Assembly: GCA_030068145.1 (NCBI GenBank)
Contig: JAPJBO010000652.1
Location: 62,001-126,000 of the forward strand
Length of the DNA stretch: 64,000 bases
Direction: 5' to 3'
Source: Diplonema papillatum
Lineage: Eukaryota > Euglenozoa > Diplonemea > Diplonemida > Diplonemidae
The notes beneath the pieces were generated by a model. The model had not been told where the DNA came from. It worked only from the letters and a program-made list of their open reading frames with translations, and did no database searches. Positions 56,097 through 64,000 of this stretch are shown piece by piece. The position numbers and the translations under genes were made by a program. The number at the start of each line of letters is the position of its first letter. Positions within the stretch are counted from its first letter, which is position 1.

Positions 56097-56588
56097 ATGA
56101 AGTTTGACAAGAGCATGGCGGTGAAGGTTGTGATGCTTGTTCTGGTTGCCGCGACATTCTATTTGTATGGTCCAGCGTTCGGAATGGCGGCTCTCTTTGT
56201 TGGCTCGCAGATAATTGGCCAGCAGCAGTCTAGTGGGCCTATGGTCGACGACTGGAAACGTGTGGAGCATTTTGAAGGGGATCAGCTAACGACCTTTCAA
56301 CAAATGGTCAAAGAAAAGAGTAACGGCCATCTCCTTGTAGTCGACTTTTACGCAACGTGGTGTCCTCCGTGCCGTGCTTTGGCCCCCCACTTGGCCGACC
56401 TCAGCGCGAAGTACACTAGTGTCAACTTTGTGGGTATCAACGCTGATCACGCACCCTCTATTCGCTCGCACTACAATGTGACCTGCTTCCCTACTTTGCT
56501 CTTCATCGAGAACAACAGCGAGTCGGAACCTCCCATGCAGGGTGCGAATGTTGCACGGCTGAATCAGATTGTTCAGAAGAAGGCCTGA
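56097..56588 (+). CDS. Membrane-anchored thioredoxin-like protein (WCPPC)
   Basis: A single-exon frame of 163 residues. The N-terminal hydrophobic segment VVMLVLVAATFYLYGPAFGM, about residues 11-30, acts as signal anchor or signal peptide. A thioredoxin fold follows: LLVVDFYATWCPPCRALAPH with the redox pair C89/C92, the central GINADHAPSIRSHYNVT, and the cis-proline loop CFPTLLFIEN. The active site has Pro where classical thioredoxins have Gly (WCGPC). The WCPPC form recurs in membrane-tethered and bacterial thiol oxidoreductases, but the redox role here is not readable. The start ATG directly follows an acceptor-like ACAAG, and no upstream coding exon is seen. A decayed copy follows at 56690. 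Confidence 0.85.
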   Translation: MKFDKSMAVKVVMLVLVAATFYLYGPAFGMAALFVGSQIIGQQQSSGPMVDDWKRVEHFEGDQLTTFQQMVKEKSNGHLLVVDFYATWCPPCRALAPHLADLSAKYTSVNFVGINADHAPSIRSHYNVTCFPTLLFIENNSESEPPMQGANVARLNQIVQKKA

Positions 56589-56689
56589 GAAAAGACAGTG
56601 GGCGAAAAGAGTAATTCTGAGTGCACCACCGGTACACCATTTCTTTTGCTCGATTGACTTTTCCGTCTTCGGCAGTTCGCTGCTGGCCC

Positions 56690-56951
56690 AGCATGGGAGC
56701 TCTTTTTGTGGACTCGCAGATAGTTGGCCCAACTGCAGTTGACACAGGCCGCCGGAAACATGGAGAACACTTTGAACGCTCTGAAAATGATGGTCTGCTG
56801 GCCGCCTTGCTTGGCCATCTTTACGTAGTCGACTGTGCATTGGCAGTGTGATTGTTTACTTTCCCCTTGCTGTTTGCGACAGCGAGTTGAAATGTCCCAT
56901 GCAAGGGGTGCACTGTCGTACAGCTAAGAGAATTCAGAAGAAAGCCTGCTA
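56690..56951 (+). pseudogene. decayed duplicate of the thioredoxin-like gene
   Basis: MGALFVDSQIVGP matches MAALFVGSQIIGQ of the intact gene, followed by GEHFERSENDG like the VEHFEGDQ region. It then skips the whole active-site region and ends with codons like the true C-terminus (CPMQGVHCRTA, IQKKAC). The remnant is ~260 bp, with WCPPC and the cis-Pro loop missing, so it cannot be a working redox protein. Confidence 0.8.
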
Positions 56952-57465
56952 GAAAAGTTCGTAGTTAGCACAGTAGCCGTCGGCTCTGCTCTGTCGAACC
57001 GTTCACACGCTGCGAGTGCCGACAGCGAGAAGTTTGACAAAAAAAGCCGATAGCTCTGTTGCTCTTCTGTACCATGTACAAGCTGCTCCATGTCTTGTTG
57101 TTGGGCGCAGCACAGACAAACGATTGAGAGCACCATAAAGGGTGGTGGTGTTGGCCATGTTTGCGGCCCCAGGCTGATGTGGTCCCTGTGGGTTAAGCTT
57201 CGCCGAGGGGCTTCGAATTAAGACCAGCCCGCACAATACCGCGCTTTGGTGCTCTTGTTTGGGGTCCGGGAAAGTATGGGGTCGAGCCACTTGACGTTGA
57301 GGCCCGTAGCTCTGCAGTAGCAGACCTCCGGGCTTCTCCCTTCCGCATTCACTTGGGCTTGCAAGACAGGTGGTGCCCTGCAAACTGAGCTATGTGAGCT
57401 CTACACCACTCTTCCTATTCAACCACTCGGTTCTTCAGGGCTGTTTGTCACAAAACACAAATACA

Positions 57466-57758
57466 ATGAGTGGCCCGTCCAATTCTGCAAAGCAGAAGCC
57501 GAGCATTAACGGGATGACCGTCGATATGGTATGTGAATTAATACAAGCCATAGATTTTTTTGATTGAAATTGAGTGCAGAGAAAGTCAAGACGATGGCTA
57601 AAACCAGCACCTCTAGTACCGGTAAAAGCAAAAGCCAGTCTTCGAGACTTCCGGGTGGTCGGAGTCATCCTGTGAAGGACCATGGTACTTTCAGCGATCT
57701 GGACGGTTCCATGCTGCCCGATCACAAGCAGAAAAAGGGTACCATGGCACTCTCATGA
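57466..57758 (+). CDS. possible small two-exon Ser/Lys-rich protein
   Basis: ATG 57466 starts MSGPSNSAKQKPSINGMTVD-M and runs to a good donor GTATGT at 57529. A short intron (51-53 bp) could end at CAG 57579 or AG 57581. The second choice continues KVKTMAKTSTSSTGKSKSQS to a TGA at 57756-57758, ~79 residues in all. The product is polar and likely disordered. No family is recognised. A further exon-like frame at 58268-58385 (VPVIIDLNNLQAEGDASRKI) ends at another GTATGT donor, but could not be joined. Confidence 0.3.
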
Positions 57759-58805
57759 AAGGACCGTTGACGAAGTAGTTTGGCACTTTGAGAGTCGCTG
57801 CTACTCAGTCATTACAGTTTGAAACCACCTCACAGCTACCTGGCTCCCGGCCTCCGCATCCTCTTTACAAAACAGCGAATTCTGAGTACGGAAAGTATGC
57901 AAAGTTGCAAATTTCTTGCACCGTCAGTATTACAACTTAACGATCATCACCTGACCTCTACATGTAGATACCGTGTTTTGAATGGTGCTGAATGCAGGCT
58001 GTATCAGGACTCACGCGGGTTTGTGCTAGCACAGGGGAACGTAGTGTCCGAATGCAAGATATCCATTGGCAATTCTTTCAAGTTCTTTCCTTAAAATACA
58101 TGCAGTCCTTGGGGGCTTGCACCCCTTTTTGGACAGGAAGCCAGGATTGCTTGTATGGCACCCAGTGTTTGGTGAATTCTGTGTATGCTTGCCTATGGTG
58201 GGATGTTTCTGCACTCCAACTGACTTCTCCACCAAGAAGAGACTCAAAGGACCAATCACAAACTAGGGGTGCCGGTGATCATCGACCTGAACAACTTGCA
58301 AGCCGAGGGGGATGCTTCACGAAAGATTTTGTTGGTGGCCCTGTCAGGGACTGCGGATTCAATGTCAGCATGGACAAGTCTCGGGTATGTCCTTCTGTTG
58401 CAACGTTCTTCACAGCCAGGTGAGCGTCGGAGTACCGGGTTTGCGGGAGGGATGATTGCGACAACACTTTTTTAAACAAGTCTGCTGCACTTCATGATGT
58501 TCAAAATCGGAGCCCGATCAGAATCTTTGCCGCTTGCACGTTTCTGCGAACCGGCCAGGCTACGGTTGCAGATGATAGATGGGCGCATGTTGTAATTCTT
58601 CATTCGGCTATCCAGAAACCTCTATAGTGTTGATGGTCCATGGGTAGTGCGGGGCTCGTTCCATGTTGATGTCCTGGCGCGATGCCGCATGTGCTCAAGC
58701 AGTTTGGCCACTCAAGCAGTTTGGCCACAAAGTTCTGTCGACCGCGGTCATGTTGTGCTCCTCCCGCACGTCCTTCCATGCGCTACATTCCCACCATAGC
58801 CTATA

Positions 58806-59786
58806 CATCCGATCCGACTCGTATGCGAGAATGCTTCTCGCATTCTCGCATGAAATTCTCGCATATTCTCGCATGCGAGAATGATACGAGTGAAATGCGA
58901 GAATGTGTAAACCACTGAAGAACCATGTATTTGACCCGCCGACAGGAATACCAAGTGAAGATAACGACAGGAATATCAAGTGAAGATAACAAAATAACGA
59001 AATAAGGCTATGCCTGCAGCTGGCAATGTGCCTTGCTTTCAGGACACAATACACCGCCGACAACAACTCTGGTTGCTCCATGGTATTGCTTTCAATGCTT
59101 GAATAGTGGTCGAAAACACGCTTCACAACAAGTGCTCCGCAAGCCACTGTGTCTGCAACTTCTCCTGCTGCGGCTTCTTGTGTTTTCTTCTACGATTTCC
59201 TCTGCCACAGCTCGTTTCGTGAAGCTGTCGGCTAACGTTCAGTTGCTGCTGCCAGCTTTTTGCATAATTGACCTCGGGGCCACCTTTGCAGGTGCATTAT
59301 TAGGTTGCAGGTTCTCTGGATGGCAACCGTTCACAGGTACCTTGGAATCCAGCGAGCCCAGCTACAGCGAGTCAAGGAAACCTATTCCACAAATAACGCT
59401 AAAAGCACAAGCAAATTCGGTTCCCGAGTTCACAAACAGCTTTGAAAGCCTGCATCCACGAACAGACGAAACGAACTGTGGCAGTGAAGGCAGAGGAGGA
59501 AAGGAAAGTTTACTACACAGAGGAAGCAGCAGCTGGTGAAGTTGGGAGGCCCAGTGGTGGCAAAATGCGCCGCGGAAGCCTCGGAGACGACCTAAAACGT
59601 TGATTCCTGCCGGTTTCTTATGTGTTCCGGCATCCCGTACAGTGAGTTATCTCATTCTCGCATATTCTCGCACGTGCGAGAATATGCGAGAATCATGCGA
59701 GAATATGCGAGAATTTTGCGAGAATCGGAGCCGCGACCCCCCCAATACGAGAATATGCGAGAATACGAGTCGGATCGGATGTATGC
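58806..59786. mobile_element. ~980-bp inverted-repeat element inserted in the LINE
   Basis: The ends are inverse: CATCCGATCCGACTCGTAT at the left and ATACGAGTCGGATCGGATG at the right. Inside each lie blocks of GCGAGAAT/ATTCTCGC repeats (58815-58905 and 59655-59765). TA flanks both ends, suggesting a 2-bp target duplication. The flanking LINE zinc-knuckle sequence is split at this point. A 168-residue plus-strand frame at 59033-59539 lies inside it (hydrophobic LCLQLLLLRLLVFSSTISSA, then polar) with no recognised family. No transposase is present. Confidence 0.7.
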
Positions 59787-60589
59787 ATAGGTGGGCTACC
59801 GTTCACGTCTTCCCTGCAGTACGGGCAAGTTTGGTGCAGCCACGTTCGGCCGGTCGTCAGATGTGATAAGAAGTGTAAGACAGAATATTCCCTGTTGGTA
59901 CCCATGTCCGGTGCTACGAGGAGGTGGCGGGTGGCGCTTCCATCTACCCCATGCTTGCACCCTCTCATGTCTTCCCTCCTGTCGCACAGGATCCTCATCT
60001 GCTGCCTCCGCAACGCATGGCGAAGGTCGTGCAACATGGCCTGCGTCTGCTTTTCCGTTGCCTCGTGCGTCGTCGACGCGGAAGTTGATCTGGCGTTCGA
60101 TTTTGTTTGTATAGTTGATAGTCAAAGGTGTATTCCACGACCAACCTGCTTGATGGAGAGCTTCCTGCATGAGTTTATGCGGAGACAGCGTTTCTCGGCG
60201 CGCCCATGCCCCTTGCACAAGCGTCTTGAGTGTGTGTTGCTGACTCATTTTATCGTGGCGCCCTTAGCGAGAGTGTGTCCACGCATGGTTCCCTTCTAGG
60301 TTACGACTGATGCCCCCCCCGGCTGCTGGTGGGCTCCTGCGAGCCCGGGTGACGCCTGAGGCAGCACGACCCTCCGTTTTGACTCTCGGCGCTGCTCCTG
60401 TTCATGGAAACGGCAGTGTTCGGCTTCTGGAAGCGGGCTCCGTTCGCTGCGTCGCTCTATTCCCCGCACAACCGTTCCTCCAAGCGAGTGTTAGTACCGT
60501 CGTTGGCGTGTCGAACCCGAAGTGCTATGGCTGCTTCGCCACTTTTGTGTAGGCGCTCCCCAGCTCTATGAGGCTCAGCGCCTTTCCCA

Positions 60590-61080
60590 GAAGTGATGTC
60601 TGTAACTGTCGCAGCAGCTGCATCTGTTCCCGCCGGGGTGGGCGGTTCCGCTGCACTACGTCCATCGCCGCGTTACTCAACGCGTCAGCATCGCTGTTGC
60701 GCTCCTGTCGAACATGTTCCACAACTACCTGCATCCCCCGTCGTTGGATCTCACAGAAGAGGGTTTTTGCCCTGGCCTTAGCTGCTCCGAGCAGCCCGTC
60801 TGCCTTGTCACCTGACCCACCGCGAAGGCCGAGTCGCTTTGGACTACGCAACGCGCTCCTTGTTCGGTTCTTGCCGGCTGGAAGAGTTCCAGGCTTGCCA
60901 GAAGTCCTTCATATTCCGCTACGTTGTTCGTCCGCACGTTCGGCAGAGGCAGCACCATCTCAGCTTCTTTCCTGCCATTTCGGTACAGTACTGCCCCTGC
61001 TCCCGCTACTGCAAAAACGGTGCCGTTCCCGCGCGCTCCGCCATCGAAGTATACTGCAATCTCGTCCGCGGCTTCCTCGT
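60590..61080 (-). pseudogene. retroelement RNase H domain, frameshifted
   Basis: AVYFDGGARGNG supplies the first catalytic Asp, RTNNVAEYEGLLASLE the Glu, and VVQSDSAFAVGQV the second Asp. After a shift of frame near 60800, GDKADGLLGAAKARAKTLF continues to EHVRQERNSDADALSNAAM with the last Asp. All four acidic positions of an RNase HI are visible, but no single frame spans them. Confidence 0.8.
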
Positions 61081-61779
61081 CCGGAAGCGTGTCCCGTGCT
61101 GCAGTTTGCTTCCCCCTTTGGGATTTCTGGCGGTGGGGCGTAGAACCGATTCTTCACCGGGGGCAGCTTGATCCCCGTTTCCAGCTCGAAGGCTACAGCT
61201 AGCTAGCTCCATAGAGCTGATTCCAGTCTCCTGCCCTGGTGGTGCCCACCTGAGTGTTTTAAGCCAGCCCGTGAAGGCTGTCCAGAGACATGGGCCATAC
61301 TTCCACTTTGAGGTGGTAGCGGCGTGTGGGACGTCTGGCACGCTCAAACCCCCGGGGGGCTGCTGGGGCCCACCCCCGCGGGTACTCCAACGTTCGGTGG
61401 TGTCGCGGGGCTCGGTCCAGCATATTTTCTGTCTCCTGTCTGGCTACCGGAACCGCAACGAAGAACGTCTGCAGTTTCTCTCTATGATGCGGAGGCGCTG
61501 GTGTTCGTCAGTGAGGTAGGGTCCCGCCCGAGAATCAGGGGAGACAAGCTTTGAGATTTCGTCGCGAGGTGACCCCTCGCCCGCTAAAATGCCCTCTTTC
61601 AGGCCCTCACCCCCTCGCCATTTTTTTTCGTGTCAAAGTTCCTGTTCTGGCCCTCGGCTCCCTTTGTAAAAAGGTTGAGCTCTGGGCCGGTGCGGGAGCT
61701 TCCCGGCGCGGAGAAGAATGGAGATGGAAGTGTTGTGCTCAGGAGCAGGGTATCAGGTGGGTGCGTCGTTGCCGGGTGA

Positions 61780-61990
61780 CTCTCGCGGCTGCTCTCTCCT
61801 CTCTCTCCTCTCTCTCCTCACCGTCTCCTCTCTCTCTACAGGCTTCCTGTAGGGGGGGAAATCGGTGAGGGGGGGGGGGAGGAGAGGGACGCGTGCGCGT
61901 CGCCGACCCCCCCAGTTCGGGAAAAGGGGTCATGCCCAATATAGGAAAGGGGGTCCTCCCCTCCTGGAAGCTCTAGAGCTCCAGGAGGAC
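61780..61990. repeat. CT microsatellite, poly-G and a hairpin
   Basis: CTCTCTCCTCTCTCTCC repeats at 61794-61838 and a G-rich run at 61865-61885. A short inverted repeat CTCCTGGAAGCTCTAGAGC followed by TCCAGGAG sits at about 61960-61987. This lies between two LINE fragments. Confidence 0.75.
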
Positions 61991-62109
61991 GGAAGGATCA
62001 CTACCTCTCCTGTTGGTAATATGATGGTCAACCACGCATGAAATGAAAATCAAAGACTGGCAAATGAAAGAGACTGGTATTCATAAGGCAAGAACGCTAA
62101 TCACTAGAG

Positions 62110-62880
62110 TGAGTCAATCACATTCTGAATCGGAGCAGCGGTAGCGGGTTTCCGAGTGGAGCTCGGGGCAGAGAGGAGCGACTCCACAAAGGCGTAAACA
62201 CGGCGGCCAACTGCTTTGGATGTTCTCCAGGTCAGCATAATCTGACCGTATTTGTGTCCACGCCATGCATCTCCAGAAAAGGTGTTCGGCAGTCTCTCTT
62301 TCCTGCGTGCTGCAGTACTTGCATGTCACCTCTAGCCCGGTTCGTCCCGTGGCCGGTGTGGCCCCCGCAATGACCGTCCGGAGCATTCCTGCTTGGTAAG
62401 CGGTCAGCGGCGTTTCCCGCTTTTCCAGCAGGTGCCTCGTAGCCCACGTGTCGATGCCGTGCTGCGCTCCGTCAAAGTCCGCCGGTCTCCTTGCTGCCAG
62501 CTTCTTCATCTCCTGGAGGCGCATCGCAGTGTCGTACATCGTGCTGTCGAAGCTTCGTTTACCCATTTGTGCTGCATCGTGGGTCACCGCCTCGCCGGCC
62601 TCGTTTTCGTACGCGATTGTCGTCGGGCCCGTCCACTGCCAACCTATGTCCTCCAAGGCGTCGTTGAATAACACGAACGGCCCACGTACCTGTGCTCGAC
62701 ACTCGCGCCAGTTTCCGGACGTGATCCCACTTCTTGCTCTGCTCAGCCCACGTCGTGATCCTTCGGTATTGGGGTACTACGTTGGGGTCTAGCCTGTGCC
62801 GGTGTGCAAGATGTGTAGCACGGCTTGCTGTGCTCGGCGGGGACCGCACGTCCATACTGCAGCAGAAGAGTCTTCTCAAC
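62110..62880 (-). mobile_element. LINE 3'-end fragment with zinc knuckle
   Basis: The minus-strand frame 62674-62114 reads LFNDALEDIGWQWTGPTTIA, then GIDTWATRHLLEKRETPLTA and the zinc knuckle CKYCSTQERETAEHLFWRC, continuing MAWTQIRSDYADLENI. Upstream, in another frame, is PQYRRITTWAEQSKKWDHVR. It is homologous in layout to the 58.6-60.2 kb fragment but divergent, so it is a second family member. Confidence 0.7.
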
Positions 62881-62944
62881 CGTGTCGCGTCCGTCTTCCC
62901 TATAGTCGTTACTGCTGCACCATAATGCTGGTCGCCAGGTCCCT

Positions 62945-63800
62945 CGCTTGTGCAGGAGGTGGGAGGAAGAGCTCGAGCAGCTAATGGAAACCCTCACCGA
63001 ACTAGAAGGAACCCAGCGAGATGCATTCAACTCCCTCAAGCAACAGCGGTGCCGTGCTGGAAGGAACGAATTCAGAACGAGTGGAATGGACCTGGGAGAG
63101 GCGAGGTGTACCGGTACCTGGCTGGGGGCCGGATTAGACCACTCGCCATGCTCAGACGGAAAGACGGGACACTGACGGCTTGTTGCACCGAGATAGACAG
63201 GATGTTGAGAAGCGACGACGCGTGGGGAGGGATCTTTTGCAAATACGCTGGGACCCCCGAACCAAGATGGGATACCTTTAAAATCCACTACGCGCGCTTC
63301 TTTCCTGCACGGCAAGCGATGCCGCACCCATCACGACAGCGGACCTAAAGGCGGCACTAGCAAAGATAAGGAAAACGTCGTCACCGGGCTCCATGGGTGG
63401 CGCGTATACGAATCGCAGCAACTGCCGCCACAGGTCCTAGAACTCATGGCGGACGCAAGGAAGAGCGTGGAACGTGAAGAGGAGTGGCCAGCCCCACTGA
63501 TGCACGCAATCATCCACCTGCTTCCCAAACCGGAGAGCACTGGAGACCCTCTGTCCCAGCGCCCAATAACGATAATTCCAGTCTTGTATAGGATATGGGC
63601 CTAGATACAGGCGCGGGATGCATTGGAGTGGATGGACACCATAGCGCCCAGTGGGGTACACGGTTGCCGCAAACAACACGGAATCGATGATCTCGTCTGG
63701 CACCTCGCCGCACTCATCGAGGAAGCCCAAATAACGGGACAACCGCTCTACGGTCTGGCGCTGGACTTCCAGAAGTCTCAGTTCCTGCGGAGATAGCGTT
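62945..63800 (+). pseudogene. LINE reverse transcriptase N-terminal part, frameshifted
   Basis: In successive plus-strand frames: linker YRYLAGGRIRPLAMLRRKDG and TPEPRWDTFKIHYARFF, then ITTADLKAALAKIRKTSSPG, MHAIIHLLPKPESTGDPLSQ with RPITIIPVLYRIWA, then GVHGCRKQHGIDDLVWHLAA and GQPLYGLALDFQK, with the first palm Asp. These are RT fingers and palm motifs 0-3 of non-LTR elements. At least two frame changes and an in-frame TAG occur. The similarity stops near 63870, before the YADD block. Confidence 0.8.
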
Positions 63801-63869
63801 TAACCTCGCCGAAGAATTGGGATTCCACCCAACAGTCCTCAAAACCTTGTGGGCCGCAACAGGTAGGCG

Positions 63870-64000
63870 GGGCGGCTTGTGAATGCGCACAGCTGCCGAA
63901 TCAATCCATCCACCGCCTCTGCAGGCCGCTTCGAGCGCTGGGCTATCTCTAGTCTTGGTGTTGAAGTTCCCCAATGACTACGGGTACCTGCCCCAGCCCA
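63870..64000 (-). pseudogene. LINE endonuclease fragment at the window edge
   Basis: Minus strand: VPVVIG and, one base out of frame, NFNTKTRDSPALEAACRGGG then WIDSA. This is the GDFN region of an AP-type retrotransposon endonuclease, with an extra A breaking GGGGA(A)CTTCAAC. It points opposite to the adjacent RT fragment, so the two are not one intact element. It runs off the window. Confidence 0.5.

Larger units (their letters stand above)
58650..61160 (-). mobile_element. non-LTR retrotransposon 3' half (RNase H to zinc knuckle), broken
   Basis: Reading leftward on the minus strand: KLPPVKNRFYAPPPEIPKGE near 61150, an RNase H domain at 61080-60590, a linker, a helical region (SPHKLMQEALHQAGWSWNTP near 60180), and a zinc knuckle TCPYCREDVN near 59830. 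The knuckle's partner half (LWWECSAWKDVRE) resumes at ~58790-58760 after an inserted element. Several frames are shifted. It is the same general type as the fragments at 62.1-62.9 kb and is a LINE with a C-terminal RNase H. Confidence 0.75.

Overview
The window is nuclear DNA of a eukaryotic microbe. It holds spliced, GC-rich protein genes separated by long stretches of minisatellites, interspersed repeats and dead transposons. All joined reading frames use TAA, TAG and TGA as stops, so the code is standard. Fifteen introns could be placed by matching conserved protein families and codon phase. All are GT-AG, and the donor is usually GTATGN. The gene set (UFMylation factor DDRGK1, ARL1, SF3A3, a canonical poly(A) polymerase), the repeat load and the co-oriented genes would suit an alveolate or other alga-like protist such as a chromerid. 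That placement is a guess, and no diagnostic marker is present.

Layout: 1-2.3 kb, a doubtful minus-strand basic ORF and a CCCGGG-centred satellite. 2.6-11.9 kb, a five-exon poly(A) polymerase gene whose introns hold minisatellites, two antisense hAT transposase remnants, a tRNA-like element and a perfect 32-bp palindrome. 12.9-13.4 kb, a broken DUF642-like secreted protein. 16.9-19.1 kb, an IFRD-family gene. 19-24.8 kb, repeats. 24.9-28.4 kb, a type II membrane GT61-like glycosyltransferase that appears to have two such domains, followed by a partial duplicate of its 3' end. 30.4-32.6 kb, DDRGK1, with a (CA)153 tract in an intron. 34.4-36.7 kb, SF3A3. 38.6-40.9 kb, an unrecognised five-helix membrane protein. 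44.2-46.7 kb, ARL1. 51.1-52.5 kb, an intronless USP-type deubiquitinase with C-terminal zinc fingers, set in a segment of very different base composition. 56.1-56.6 kb, a membrane-anchored thioredoxin followed by a pseudogene copy. 58.6-64 kb, scrambled non-LTR retrotransposon fragments (RNase H, zinc knuckle, reverse transcriptase, endonuclease), one split by an inverted-repeat element.

Every convincing host gene is on the plus strand, while most transposon remnants are on the minus strand. The genes do not form one pathway. They are housekeeping functions: mRNA 3' end formation and splicing, Golgi traffic, ER UFMylation, secretory redox and glycosylation. At least a dozen repeat families have two or more copies here. 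Several start just downstream of 5' splice sites, which explains why the introns are long.
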